A program made the translations under genes and the position numbers. 64,000 nt of DNA from NCBI RefSeq assembly GCF_000719095.1, contig NZ_JOEH01000035.1, forward strand, positions 9,069 through 73,068, in the 5' to 3' direction. Below the pieces are notes generated by a model, which made no database searches, was not told the origin of the DNA, and was given only the letters and a program-made list of their open reading frames with translations. This DNA comes from Streptacidiphilus jeojiense. Its GTDB lineage: Bacteria; Actinomycetota; Actinomycetes; Streptomycetales; Streptomycetaceae. How positions within the stretch are numbered: the stretch's first letter is position 1; each line of letters opens with the position of its first letter. This document shows positions 9,751 through 19,018 of this stretch, piece after piece.

Positions 9751-10634
9751 TACTTACCGATCAGCTCGCGGGCCAGGCGGGCGGTCTCCGACGGCGTCTT
9801 GCCGACCTTGACCCCGGCGGCCTCGAGGGCCTCCTTCTTGGCCTGCGCGGTGCCGGAGGAGCCGGAGACGATGGCGCCGGCGTGGCCCATGGTCTTGCCC
9901 TCGGGCGCGGTGAATCCGGCCACGTAGCCGACGACCGGCTTGGTGATGTGCTCGGCGATGTAGGCCGCGGCACGCTCCTCGGCGTCGCCGCCGATCTCAC
10001 CGATCATCACGATCAGGTCGGTGTCGTCGTCGTCCTGGAAGGCCTGCAGCGCGTCGATGTGCGTGGTCCCGATGATCGGGTCGCCACCGATGCCGACGGC
10101 GGAGGAGAAGCCGATGTCGCGCAGCTCGTACATCATCTGGTAGGTCAGGGTGCCCGACTTGGACACCAGACCGATCCGGCCCGGCTTGGTGATGTCGCCG
10201 GGGATGATGCCCGCGTTGGACTGGCCGGGGGTGATCAGGCCGGGGCAGTTCGGGCCGATGATCCGGGTCTTGTTGCCCTTCTCGCCGGCGTAGGCCCAGA
10301 AGGACGCGGAGTCGTGCACCGCGATGCCCTCGGTGATCACGACGGCCAGCGGGATCTCGGCGTCGATGGCCTCGACCACGGCGGCCTTGGCGAAGGCCGG
10401 CGGCACGAAGATCACGGAGACGTCGGCGCCGGTCTTCTCGATCGCCTCGGCGACCGAGCCGAACACCGGCACCTCGGTGCCGTCGAAGTCGACGCTGGTG
10501 CCGGCCTTGCGCGGGTTGACGCCGCCGACGATGTTGGTGCCGTCAGCGAGCATGAGGCGGGTGTGCTTCATGCCGGTGGCACCGGTCATCCCCTGGACGA
10601 TGACCTTGCTTTCCTTGGTGAGGAAGATAGCCAT
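9750..10634 (-). CDS. sucD: Succinyl-CoA ligase, alpha subunit
   Basis: SucD (294 residues) binds CoA and carries the phospho-histidine of succinyl-CoA synthetase, the substrate-level phosphorylation step of the TCA cycle. Visible motifs are [15 protein letters not shown] (about 12-26), the GPNCPGLI loop, and His251 in [10 protein letters not shown], equivalent to E. coli His246. It follows sucC by 20 bases in the same direction. Family length is normal. Confidence 0.97.
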   Translation of the reverse strand: MAIFLTKESKVIVQGMTGATGMKHTRLMLADGTNIVGGVNPRKAGTSVDFDGTEVPVFGSVAEAIEKTGADVSVIFVPPAFAKAAVVEAIDAEIPLAVVITEGIAVHDSASFWAYAGEKGNKTRIIGPNCPGLITPGQSNAGIIPGDITKPGRIGLVSKSGTLTYQMMYELRDIGFSSAVGIGGDPIIGTTHIDALQAFQDDDDTDLIVMIGEIGGDAEERAAAYIAEHITKPVVGYVAGFTAPEGKTMGHAGAIVSGSSGTAQAKKEALEAAGVKVGKTPSETARLARELIGK

Positions 10635-10654
10635 GGTTGTGGAGTCCTCGTCCC

Positions 10655-11827
10655 TTACTTCGCAGCCAGCTCGGCGGCCTTGTCGGCCGCGTCGTCCATG
10701 GTGTCCACACGCTGCACCAGCGGGTGGTTGGCGTCAGACAGGATCTTGCGACCCAGCTCCGCGTTGTTGCCGTCCAGGCGGACGACCAGGGGCTTGGTGA
10801 CGGCCTCGCCGCTGGCGGCGAGCAGTTCCAGCGCCTGGACGATGCCGTTGGCGACCTCGTCACAGGCGGTGATGCCACCGAAGACGTTGACGAACACGGA
10901 CTTGACGTCCGGGTCGCCCAGGATGATGCCCAGGCCGTTCGCCATCACCTCGGCGGACGCGCCGCCGCCGATGTCGAGGAAGTTGGCGGGCTTGACGTTG
11001 CCGTGCTTCTCGCCCGCGTAGGCGACGACGTCCAGGGTGCTCATGACGAGACCCGCGCCGTTGCCGATGATGCCGACCTCGCCGTCGAGCTTGACGTAGT
11101 TGAGGTTCTTGGCCTTGGCCGCGGCCTCGAGGGGGTTGGCCGCGGCGTGGTCGACCAGCGCCTCGTGCTCGGGCTGGCGGAAGTCGGCGTTCTCGTCCAG
11201 GGAGACCTTGCCGTCCAGCGCGACGATCTTGCCGTCACCGGTCTTGACCAGCGGGTTGACCTCGACGAGCAGGGCGTCCTCGGCGATGAAGACCTTCCAC
11301 AGGCTCTTCAGCACCTCGACGATCTGGTCGGCGACGTCGGCCGGGAACTTGGCCGCCTCGACGATCTCGCGGGCCTTGGCGTCGGTGACGCCCTCGTTGG
11401 CGTCCACCGCGATCTTGGCCAGCGCGTCGGGGTTCTCGACGGCCACGACCTCGATCTCCACGCCGCCCTCGACCGAGGCCATCGCCAGGAAGGTGCGGTT
11501 GGTGCGGTCGAGCAGGAACGAGACGTAGTACTCGTCCTTGATGTCGGCGGTCTGGGCCAGCATCACCTTGTGGACCGTGTGGCCCTTGATGTCCATGCCC
11601 AGAATGGCCTCGGCCTTGGCGACCGCGTCAGCCGGGTCGGAGGCCAGCTTCACGCCGCCGGCCTTTCCACGGCCACCGACCTTGACCTGCGCCTTGACGA
11701 CCGCGCGGCCGCCCCAACCCTCAGCGATCGCTCGCGCCTCTTCGGCGTTCTCGATGACTGCACCGCCCAGCACCGGTACACCGTGCTTGGCGAAGATGTC
11801 CCTCGCCTGGTATTCGAACAGGTCCAC
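10655..11827 (-). CDS. sucC: Succinyl-CoA ligase (ADP-forming), beta subunit
   Basis: SucC (390 residues from the GTG at 11827, the usual length) carries the ATP-grasp nucleotide domain of succinyl-CoA synthetase. The N-terminus [16 protein letters not shown] is the canonical start and is preceded by AAGGAC; the open frame reaches 12025 but the extra residues are not family-like. [15 protein letters not shown] shows the ATP-grasp lysine loop. The C-terminal ligase domain contains [17 protein letters not shown] and [13 protein letters not shown]. It forms an operon with sucD. Confidence 0.97.
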   Translation of the reverse strand: MDLFEYQARDIFAKHGVPVLGGAVIENAEEARAIAEGWGGRAVVKAQVKVGGRGKAGGVKLASDPADAVAKAEAILGMDIKGHTVHKVMLAQTADIKDEYYVSFLLDRTNRTFLAMASVEGGVEIEVVAVENPDALAKIAVDANEGVTDAKAREIVEAAKFPADVADQIVEVLKSLWKVFIAEDALLVEVNPLVKTGDGKIVALDGKVSLDENADFRQPEHEALVDHAAANPLEAAAKAKNLNYVKLDGEVGIIGNGAGLVMSTLDVVAYAGEKHGNVKPANFLDIGGGASAEVMANGLGIILGDPDVKSVFVNVFGGITACDEVANGIVQALELLAASGEAVTKPLVVRLDGNNAELGRKILSDANHPLVQRVDTMDDAADKAAELAAK

Positions 11828-12258
11828 GCGCGTCCGTCCTTGTGATCGCGACTTCGGAAGTGGTCGGTCACGGGAGGGCCGGCCACTCCTATCTTCCCAG
11901 CGTGCCGCCCGAAAGGTCGCCGCTGTGGCCGTCGCGGCGGTCGGTACGCGGAATCCCGGAGGTTTCTCGCGGCCGACGCCATCTGCTACGGGGAGCACAC
12001 GGCCTGGCGTCAGACGGGCAGGCATGTCCGTCTCGCAGGTTATCCCCGTCCGAGGTGCACATTTCGCCGCCGACCGGACTGTGGCCGGTGATAACCGTCA
12101 CAGCGGGGGCGCACGACCTCACCACGCTCCCGCACATGGCACTCCTCCGGGGCGAATCCGACGAAGTTCATTGCTTTTGCCCCCCGACTCCAGGAACGTG
12201 TTCTGGTAACGGTGCACGCACAGACCGTAGCGACGACCGTCCAAGAAGCGGATGCTCG
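11828..12258. other. Divergent promoter region between sucC and the RsbW-like gene
   Basis: 431 bases with no convincing gene. It must hold the sucCD promoter and that of the plus-strand ATPase. The stretch around 12165-12210 is locally less GC-rich, which would suit a promoter, but I cannot define hexamers with confidence. Confidence 0.4.
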
Positions 12259-12804
12259 ATGCACAGCGCACGTCACCGCGTCCAGAACCCGGACGCGCCG
12301 CACGACGGGGCGACCGCCCCTCCCGCCGCCCCTGCCCCCGCCGCCCCTGCTCCCACTGCACTGGGCGTCGAGATCCCCCAGCTCGGTACCGCCCGCAACA
12401 CCTGGGAGATGGACCGCCAGGCGGCGGCCACCCTGCCCGGGGCGCCCTCCTCGGTGGCCCTGGCCCGACGCTTCGTCCGGATCACCGCCGCCATGTGGCA
12501 GCTCTCCCGGGAGACCCTGGCCGACGCCGAGCTGTGCATGTCGGAACTGGTCTGCAACGCGGTCACCCACACCGGCAGCAGCCGGGTGCACTGCCGGCTC
12601 TGGAGCGCCCGGGGGGTGCTGTTCCTGGAGGTGGACGACGAGGACCGGGGCGACCTCCCGGAACTCGGCGTCGCCGACGCGGACGACGAGCACGGGCGCG
12701 GGATGCTGCTGATCGACAGCTTCGCCACGGCCTGGGGCGCGGTGCCCCGGCCGGGGACCGAGGGCAAGACCGTCTGGGCGGCGTTGGCCCTTTCGGAGGA
12801 GTGA
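12259..12804 (+). CDS. RsbW-like ATP-binding protein (anti-sigma factor kinase family)
   Basis: A 181-residue GHKL-type ATPase domain of the kind abundant in Streptomyces as anti-sigma or serine kinase proteins. After an Ala/Pro linker (about 15-40), residues 60 onward show the family helix SVALARRFVRITAAMW, the N-box ELVCNAVTHTGSSRV (Glu, Asn), VDDEDRG in place of the G1 box, and the G2 box DEHGRGMLLID. The C-terminus GKTVWAALAL is typical. The start at 12259 is the first in-frame ATG that leaves a family-like N-terminus; upstream in-frame starts would add an unlikely Arg/Pro-rich extension. No partner sigma or anti-anti-sigma gene is adjacent, so its target is unknown. Confidence 0.8.
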   Translation: MHSARHRVQNPDAPHDGATAPPAAPAPAAPAPTALGVEIPQLGTARNTWEMDRQAAATLPGAPSSVALARRFVRITAAMWQLSRETLADAELCMSELVCNAVTHTGSSRVHCRLWSARGVLFLEVDDEDRGDLPELGVADADDEHGRGMLLIDSFATAWGAVPRPGTEGKTVWAALALSEE

Positions 12805-12838
12805 GGGTTCCCGGTCGCGTCCCCCCGGTTCGAGTGCC

Positions 12839-13984
12839 TCAGTCCTCGGGGACCGGGAGGGGTTGCTTCTGGATGGCCGCCGCCATCACGTCCGGGAAGA
12901 GGTCCGGGGTGCAGGCGAAGGCCGGCGCGCCGAGGGCGGCCAGCGCGGCGGCGTGCGAGCGGTCGTAGGCCGGGGCGCCGTCGTCCGAGAGTGCGAGCAG
13001 CGCGATGAACTGGACGCCGGACGCCTTCATGGCGGCCACCCGCTTCAGCATCTCGTCGCGTATGCCGCCCTCGTAGAGATCGCTGATCAGCACCACGATG
13101 GTGTCGGCCGGACGGGTGATCTTCGACTGGCAGTAGGCCAGCGCCCGGTTGATGTCGGTGCCGCCGCCGAGCTGGACCCCGAAGAGCACGTCCACCGGGT
13201 CGGAGAGCTGCTCGGTGAGGTCCACCACCGAGGTGTCGAAGACCACCAGCCGGGTGCTCAGCGAGGGCATCGAGGCCAGCACCGCGCCGAAGACCGAGGA
13301 GTGCACCACCGAGGCGGCCATCGAGCCGGACTGGTCGATGCAGAGGACGACCTCCTTCTTCACCGCGTTGTGGGCCCGGGCGTAACCGATCAGCCGCTCG
13401 GGGACGACGGTGCCGTGGTCCCGCTCCGCGGTGGGCTCCAGGTAGTTCTTGAGGTTGGCGCGGATGGTGCGGTCCCAGTCGATGTCGCGGTGCCGGGGCC
13501 GGTTCACCCGGGCGCTGCGGTCCAGGGCGCCGCCGAGCACCGAGCGGGTGCGGGTGGCGATCCGGCGCTCCAGGTCCTGGACCACCTTGCGGACCACGGC
13601 ACGGGCGGTCTCCCTGGTGGTCTCCGGGAGCGCTCGGCCCAGCGAGATCAGCGTGCCGACCAGGTGCACGTCGGGCTCGACCGCCTCCAGCATCTCCGGC
13701 TCCATCAACAGCTGGGCCAGGCCCAGCCGTTCGATGGCGTCCTGCTGCATCAGCTGCACCACGCTGGTGGGGAAGTACTCGCGGATGTCGCCGAGCCAGC
13801 GGGCCACCTGCGGGGCGGAGCCGCCGAGGCCTGCGGAGCGGTCGCCTGCGGCATGGCCGTAGAGGGCGGAGAGGGCGCGGTCCATGGCGGCGTCGCGGCC
13901 GGTGAGGCGGGAGGCCGGCGCGTCGGCTTCGCTGCCCAGGACGAGTCGCCAGCGGCGTAGGCGTTCCTCGGTGTCGGTGGTCAT
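12839..13984 (-). CDS. VWA domain protein of the MoxR/DUF5682 cassette
   Basis: A 381-residue cytosolic protein. The N-terminal half (about 1-205) is alpha-helical and Arg-rich. The C-terminal half is a von Willebrand A domain with the metal-binding MIDAS motif D217-Q-S219-G-S221 (VLCIDQSGSMAAS), the Thr-containing GGGTDINRALAYC loop and VVLISDLYEGG. No signal peptide or membrane helix is visible. The ATG at 13984 overlaps the DUF5682 stop in an ATGA junction and has a GGAGG upstream. By analogy with MoxR/VWA pairs such as RavA-ViaA or NorQ-NorD, it probably works with the MoxR ATPase two genes upstream as a metal-dependent remodelling factor. That role is inferred. Confidence 0.9.
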   Translation of the reverse strand: MTTDTEERLRRWRLVLGSEADAPASRLTGRDAAMDRALSALYGHAAGDRSAGLGGSAPQVARWLGDIREYFPTSVVQLMQQDAIERLGLAQLLMEPEMLEAVEPDVHLVGTLISLGRALPETTRETARAVVRKVVQDLERRIATRTRSVLGGALDRSARVNRPRHRDIDWDRTIRANLKNYLEPTAERDHGTVVPERLIGYARAHNAVKKEVVLCIDQSGSMAASVVHSSVFGAVLASMPSLSTRLVVFDTSVVDLTEQLSDPVDVLFGVQLGGGTDINRALAYCQSKITRPADTIVVLISDLYEGGIRDEMLKRVAAMKASGVQFIALLALSDDGAPAYDRSHAAALAALGAPAFACTPDLFPDVMAAAIQKQPLPVPED

Positions 13985-16287
13985 GATCGAACCTCCGTGG
14001 GTGGGTGGTTGGCCGCGCAGTTCCTCGCGCCCCCAGGTTGTGCATGGCTGAGCCCAAGCAGCAAAGTTGCTGTCTTGCGGGCCTTGGCGGCTCTGAGGGG
14101 GTCGAGGTCGGGAGCGAAGCCGGGGCGGTCGTCCGACGGGGTGTCAGCCGCCTTCGTGCCGCTGCGGATGCGGTCGGCGATGGTGCGGCGGACTCCGGGT
14201 TCGAAGCCGGAGAAGGTGCGGCGGAGCAGCGGGAGGACGTCCGGGAAGGCCGCGTCGGGGACCGAGGTGAGCCAGTCGTCGACCAGGCCCAGCAGGCGGG
14301 TGTCGTGGACCAGCAGCATTCCGCCGCCGGCCAGGAAGCCCTCGATCCAGCCGGCGGCCTCGGCCGGGGGCGTGACCGGGCTGAGGGTGAGCCGCATCTG
14401 CCGGGCGGCCTCGGCGGCGTCCCACTGGTTGTCGTCCAGCAGCAGCCGGGCCGCCCGGCCGCGCAGCAGGCCGGCGATGGTGTCGCGTTCGGCCAGCGTG
14501 CGCAGCGTGGCCGACCAGCGCCGGCGCAGGTCGTCGGCATCGGAGTCGGTGAGCAGGGCCACCGCCGCGTGGGTGGAGCCCAGATGGCCCGCCATCGCGC
14601 CGGCGCCCTCGGCGTCCAGGCTGTTGCAGGCGGGGGGCAGGCCGATGCAGATGCGCACCGCGAGGCCCTCGGCCAGCTCGCGCAGCGCGGTGGCGTCGGT
14701 GCCGCGGACGTCGCCGTAGCGCAGCGAGCGGACCAGGGCCGGCAGCGCCTCGGCGAGGTGGGCCACGTCGGCGTCCAGGGCGGCCCGGTCGGCGAGCGCC
14801 TGCAGCACGGTCGGCAGCGCGTCCGGCAGGTCGGCCAGCAGGCAGCCCTCGGCGAGCGCGGTGACCTCGCCCAGCGAGCCGGAGTGGGCGGCCAGGTCCC
14901 GGGCCCGGCCGGTGGCCGCGGACTCGACGGTGGTGCCCCAGATGCCCGCCTCGGCGACCTTGATGGCGAGTTCCGGCTCCCAGACCAGCCGCCAGCTCTC
15001 CCGGAACGTCCCGGTGCTGCCGGTGCGGGAGGCCGCGGCACGGCCCCAGGGGATGTCGAGCAGGGATAGCCGGTGCAGCAGCCGGCTGCGGGCGGCGTCG
15101 GTGTCCTTGCGCAGGTCGAGGTCGAGGTCGCGCTCGCCCGGTTCGGGCTTCAGCCGCAGGCTCCGCTGAAGCCTGGTCAGATCGCGCTGCAGCGGCACGG
15201 TCGGCGCCTCATCCGGCACCTGGCCCATCCGGTCGCCGACCACCATGAGGTCCTGCACCAGCGCCAGCGGGACGTCGGACCCCTCGCACATCACCGCCCG
15301 CACCGCGTCGGTGCTCTCGGCCAGGCCGGGCAGCGGGCGGCCGCGCATCGCGGCCAGGGTCTCGGCCAGCCGGACCGCCTCGATGACATGGGCCGAGGAG
15401 ACGGAGTGGTCCTCGGCCCTGAGCAGCGCGGCGACCTTGGTCATCCAGCGGACGGTGCCGCGGTCGGTGGACTCGAAGAGGTGCTGGTACCAGCCTGGTG
15501 AGGCGATGCCGGCGCCGTAGCCGGTGTGCTGGGAGAGCCTGCGGTGGGTCCAGGGCACCCAGGTCAGCTCGACCTTGGCCTTGGGCAGCCCCTTGAGCAG
15601 GGCGTCGTCGGCGGCGACCGGCGGTCGCGCGGCCAGCGCGGGTACGTGCCAGGCGCCGCAGACCACGGCGATGCGCTGGTGGCCGGCCCGCCGGGCCGCC
15701 CGGATCTGCCGGCGCATGAAGGCCTCGCGCCGGGCCTCGTGGGCGCCGGACGGCTCCGAGCCCGGGGGCCGCAGTTCGGCCATGGCCTCGGCGATGCCGC
15801 GGAAGGGGCCCAGCGCGTCCGCATCGTCGGCGGAGCGGTGCTCCACCGCGTCGTCCCACCACTGCTCCGGGTCGTCGTGCCCGGCCGCCCGGGCCAGCTC
15901 GCCGATCGGGTCGATCCCCGGCGCTTCCGGCTCCTCCTCGCGCTCCCTGGCGAAGCCGTGCGCGGCGGGCAGGTCGATGAACCGCACCGGTACGCCGTGG
16001 TCCAGGGCGTGCCGCAGGGCGACCCACTCCGGGGAGAAGGCGGCGAAGGGCCAGAACGCGGCCCGGGCCGGGTCGTCCACCACATGCGCCAGCAGGGCCA
16101 CCGGCGGGACCATGTCCTGATGCGCCGCCAGCTCCAGCAGCGCGTCCGCCTCGGGCGGTCCCTCGATCAGTACGGTGTCGGGCCGGTACTGCGCCAGCGC
16201 AGCCGCCACCGCCCGGGCCGATCCGGGTCCGTGGTGACGCACGCCGAGCAGGGCTACGTCCTCGACCCGTCGCTGTGTCGTAGGCAT
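13981..16287 (-). CDS. DUF5682 family protein
   Basis: A 768-residue protein of unknown biochemical function, always seen by me with VWA and MoxR genes. The N-terminus (DVALLGVRHHGPGSARAVAAAL, TVLIEGPPEADALL) has a conserved His-His pair and an acidic motif suggesting a catalytic or metal-binding TraB/ChaN-like fold, as does VVCGAWHVPALA at about 205-220; this resemblance is my inference. The rest is helical, Leu/Ala-rich. The last 15 or so residues (GGARNCAANHPP) are encoded by a copy of the dispersed intergenic repeat, so the natural C-terminus has probably been extended. It lies 41 bases downstream of the MoxR gene and overlaps the VWA gene by 4 bases. Confidence 0.85.
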   Translation of the reverse strand: MPTTQRRVEDVALLGVRHHGPGSARAVAAALAQYRPDTVLIEGPPEADALLELAAHQDMVPPVALLAHVVDDPARAAFWPFAAFSPEWVALRHALDHGVPVRFIDLPAAHGFAREREEEPEAPGIDPIGELARAAGHDDPEQWWDDAVEHRSADDADALGPFRGIAEAMAELRPPGSEPSGAHEARREAFMRRQIRAARRAGHQRIAVVCGAWHVPALAARPPVAADDALLKGLPKAKVELTWVPWTHRRLSQHTGYGAGIASPGWYQHLFESTDRGTVRWMTKVAALLRAEDHSVSSAHVIEAVRLAETLAAMRGRPLPGLAESTDAVRAVMCEGSDVPLALVQDLMVVGDRMGQVPDEAPTVPLQRDLTRLQRSLRLKPEPGERDLDLDLRKDTDAARSRLLHRLSLLDIPWGRAAASRTGSTGTFRESWRLVWEPELAIKVAEAGIWGTTVESAATGRARDLAAHSGSLGEVTALAEGCLLADLPDALPTVLQALADRAALDADVAHLAEALPALVRSLRYGDVRGTDATALRELAEGLAVRICIGLPPACNSLDAEGAGAMAGHLGSTHAAVALLTDSDADDLRRRWSATLRTLAERDTIAGLLRGRAARLLLDDNQWDAAEAARQMRLTLSPVTPPAEAAGWIEGFLAGGGMLLVHDTRLLGLVDDWLTSVPDAAFPDVLPLLRRTFSGFEPGVRRTIADRIRSGTKAADTPSDDRPGFAPDLDPLRAAKARKTATLLLGLSHAQPGGARNCAANHPPTEVRS
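14014..14036 (+). repeat. Dispersed GC repeat, copy 1 (inside DUF5682 coding end)
   Basis: A diverged copy (CGCGCAGTTCCTCGCGCCCC, one base different from the consensus core) lying inside the last codons of the DUF5682 gene. On the coding strand it reads as GARNCA, the same peptide that other copies encode in silent frames, which shows the tail is repeat-derived. Confidence 0.8.
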
Positions 16288-16328
16288 AGTGCCGCGCCTC
16301 CTTCCGATTCTCGATGGTCGACGGCCTG

Positions 16329-17450
16329 TCAGCGCTGTGCGGCCTCGCGGCAGCTGCGGTAGAAGTCCTTCCAGTCGTCGCGTTCGCGCACCACGCTCTC
16401 CAGGTACTCCTGCCAGACCAGGCGGTCCGCGGCCGGATCCCTGACGACCGCCCCGAGCAGGCCTGAGGCGACGTCGGCCGGCCGCAGCACGCCGTCGCCG
16501 AAGTGCGCGGCCAGGGCCAGGCCGCTGGTGACCACCGAGATGGCCTCGGCCGTGGACAGGCTGCCGGAGGGGGACTTGACCTTGGTGCGGCCGTCGGCGG
16601 TGACGCCGTCCCGGAGCTCCCGGAAGACGGTGACGACCCGTCGGATCTCGGCCGAGCCGCTCGGCACCGCGGGGAGGTCCAGCGAGCGTCCCAGCTCGCC
16701 GACCCGCCGGGAGACGATGTCCACCTCCTCCTCCAGCGAGGCCGGCAGCGGCAGCACCACGGTGTTGAAGCGGCGGCGCAGCGCGCTGGAGAGCTCGTTG
16801 ACGCCCCGGTCCCGGTCGTTGGCGGTGGCGATGAGGTTGAAGCCGCGGACCGCCTGCACCTCCTCCCCCAGTTCGGGTATCGGCAGGGTCTTCTCGGAGA
16901 GGATGGTGATCAGGCTGTCCTGCACGTCGGCGGGTATCCGGGTGAGCTCCTCCACCCGGGCGGTGCGGCCCTCGGCCATCGCCCGCATCACCGGGCTGGG
17001 CACCAGCGCGCCCCGGCTCGGCCCCTCGGCCAGCAGCCTGGCGTAGTTCCAGCCGTAGCGGACGGCCTCCTCGGGCGTGCCCGCGGTGCCCTGCACCAGC
17101 AGCGTGGAGTCACCGCTGACGGCGGCCGCCAGGTGCTCGGACACCCAGGTCTTGGCCGTACCGGGAACACCGAGCAGCAGCAGCGCGCGGTCGGTGGCGA
17201 GGGTGGTGACAGCCACCTCCACGATCCGGCGCGGGCCCACGTACTTGGGGGTGACGACGGTGCCGTCCGGAAGCGTCCCGCCGAGCAGATAGGTGGCGAC
17301 GGCCCAGGGCGAGAGCAGCCAGCGCGCCGGACGGGGCCGGTCGTCGGCGGCGGCGAGGGCGGCGAGTTCGGCGGCGTAGGCGGTCTCGGCATGCGGGCGC
17401 AGGGCCTCCTCGGCGGGGGCCTCGACCGGGGGCACAGCGGATACGGACAT
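16329..17450 (-). CDS. MoxR-type AAA+ ATPase
   Basis: A 373-residue AAA+ protein starting at the ATG at 17450 (GGAG upstream); the open frame to 17564 is non-family sequence. The P-loop is GVPGTAKT at 94-101. The Walker B position reads ARVEELTRIP, with Glu instead of the usual Asp before the catalytic Glu, which I believe is a trait of this MoxR branch. Sensor 1 is NLIATANDRDRGVNELS, followed by the arginine finger ALRRRFNTVVLP. It heads the operon MoxR / DUF5682 / VWA and is probably the motor that remodels a target through the VWA partner. The SWIM gene diverges 170 bases away. Confidence 0.9.
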   Translation of the reverse strand: MSVSAVPPVEAPAEEALRPHAETAYAAELAALAAADDRPRPARWLLSPWAVATYLLGGTLPDGTVVTPKYVGPRRIVEVAVTTLATDRALLLLGVPGTAKTWVSEHLAAAVSGDSTLLVQGTAGTPEEAVRYGWNYARLLAEGPSRGALVPSPVMRAMAEGRTARVEELTRIPADVQDSLITILSEKTLPIPELGEEVQAVRGFNLIATANDRDRGVNELSSALRRRFNTVVLPLPASLEEEVDIVSRRVGELGRSLDLPAVPSGSAEIRRVVTVFRELRDGVTADGRTKVKSPSGSLSTAEAISVVTSGLALAAHFGDGVLRPADVASGLLGAVVRDPAADRLVWQEYLESVVRERDDWKDFYRSCREAAQR

Positions 17451-17620
17451 GCGGACTCCGTAGGGTCGTTGAGGAATGGGGCGAAAGCCTGGAAGCAGCG
17501 GGACGCCGGCTGCGGAACCCACTCTGCACCCACCCACTGACAATCCGCACCTGCCCCGTCCCACCTGCGGCGATGCACGGCGGAGGGCGATTGTCGGACC
17601 CTCCCTCTACCGTCGTGGCC

Positions 17621-19018
17621 ATGGAGGATCGGTGGACACCCGAGCACGTTCTCTCACTCGCCCCTGACGCACCGTCACGCAAGGCCGCGGGCAAGCTCTC
17701 CGCGCCCGCGCCGTGGTCGGCCGAGGGTTCCGTCTCCGCTGCCGCGAGGACGGCGGTCTGGGGCGAGTGCAAGGGCAGCGGAAGCACTCCCTACCGTACG
17801 GTGGTGGACCTCTCCGGGCCCGCCTTCCAGTGCAGTTGCCCCAGCCGCAAGTTCCCCTGCAAACACGCGCTGGCGCTGCTGCTGCGCTGGTCGCAGGGGG
17901 CCGCCGAGCAGGTCGGGGACCCGTCGGAGGTACCGGACTGGGCCGAGGGCTGGCTGGCGGCACGGCAGTTGAAGTCCGAGCGGCAGCAGCAGGAGCGGGA
18001 GGCGCAGCCCGAGCCGGACGACAACGCGCGCGCCGCCGCCGAACGGCGGCTGTCCCGCCGGGCGGCGCGGGTCGCCGCGGGCGCGTCCGAGCTGGAGGCC
18101 AGGCTCGCCGACCGGATCCGCTCCGGCCTGGCCGACGCCCCCGGTCAGGGCTACGCCGGCTGGGGCGATGTCGCAGCCCGGATGGTCGATGCGCAGGCTC
18201 CGGGACTGGCTTCCAGGGCAAGGGAGTTGGGTGCGGTACCGGGCTCCGGCAGCGGCTGGCCGGCCCGGCTGCTGGAGGAGTACGGGCTGCTGCACCTGCT
18301 CGCGACCGGCTACCGGCAGGTGGACCTCCTGCCCGCGCCGCTGGCGGCCACGGTCCGTTCCCGGGTGGGTTTCACCGTGGACGCCGCCGAACTGCTGCGC
18401 GGCCCGCTGCTGCGGGACCGGTGGCTGGTCCTCGGCAGCAGGGACAGCGCCGACGACCGGCTGATCACCCGTCGGATCTGGCTGCGCGGCAGCAGCAGCG
18501 GCCGGGACGCGCTGCTGCTGGCCTTCGGCCGCCCCGGGACGGCCCCGGACCTCGCCCTCCCCACCGGCCTGCTGCTCGACGCCGAGCTGGCCTTCCATCC
18601 CGGCGTACGCCCGCTGCGCGCCGCCCTGGGCACCCGCTACGCCGCCCCGGAGACCCCGGAGCCGACCGGGGCGGCCCCCGAGGGCCTGGATCTGACCGCC
18701 GCGCTGGACGCCTACGGGCGGGCCCTGGGCGACGACCCCTGGCTGGAGTCCTGGCCGGTGGTGCTGCGCCGGGTGATACCCGCGCCCACCGCGATCGGCT
18801 GGGAGCTGGCCGACCCCGCCACCGAGCAGTCCCTGCCGGTGGACCGGCGCTCGGTCCCCGACTCCGGCCTGTGGCGGCTGCTCGCCGCCTCCGGCGGCCG
18901 TCCGCTCACGCTGTTCGGCGAGTGCGGCCACCGCGGCTTCACCCCGGTCACCGCCTGGTACCAGGACGGCGGGACCGTCCGCCCGCTCACAGTCGCCCAG
19001 TTCGGAGGCCGGCCATGA
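17621..19018 (+). CDS. SWIM zinc-finger protein
   Basis: A 465-residue protein with a SWIM domain near its N-terminus: Cys71, Cys73, Cys80 and His82 (FQCSCPSRKFPCKHALAL) give the CxCx6CxH zinc ligand pattern. A charged helical linker (about 115-170, Glu/Arg/Ala-rich) follows, then a long beta-rich C-terminal region without recognised motifs. SWIM domains bind DNA or proteins. The ATG at 17621 is chosen over the upstream ATG at 17573 because the sequence MEDRWTPEHVLSLAPD begins the conserved part. The stop overlaps the DUF5691 start by 4 bases (ATGA). It shares a 170-bp divergent promoter region with the MoxR gene. Confidence 0.88.
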   Translation: MEDRWTPEHVLSLAPDAPSRKAAGKLSAPAPWSAEGSVSAAARTAVWGECKGSGSTPYRTVVDLSGPAFQCSCPSRKFPCKHALALLLRWSQGAAEQVGDPSEVPDWAEGWLAARQLKSERQQQEREAQPEPDDNARAAAERRLSRRAARVAAGASELEARLADRIRSGLADAPGQGYAGWGDVAARMVDAQAPGLASRARELGAVPGSGSGWPARLLEEYGLLHLLATGYRQVDLLPAPLAATVRSRVGFTVDAAELLRGPLLRDRWLVLGSRDSADDRLITRRIWLRGSSSGRDALLLAFGRPGTAPDLALPTGLLLDAELAFHPGVRPLRAALGTRYAAPETPEPTGAAPEGLDLTAALDAYGRALGDDPWLESWPVVLRRVIPAPTAIGWELADPATEQSLPVDRRSVPDSGLWRLLAASGGRPLTLFGECGHRGFTPVTAWYQDGGTVRPLTVAQFGGRP

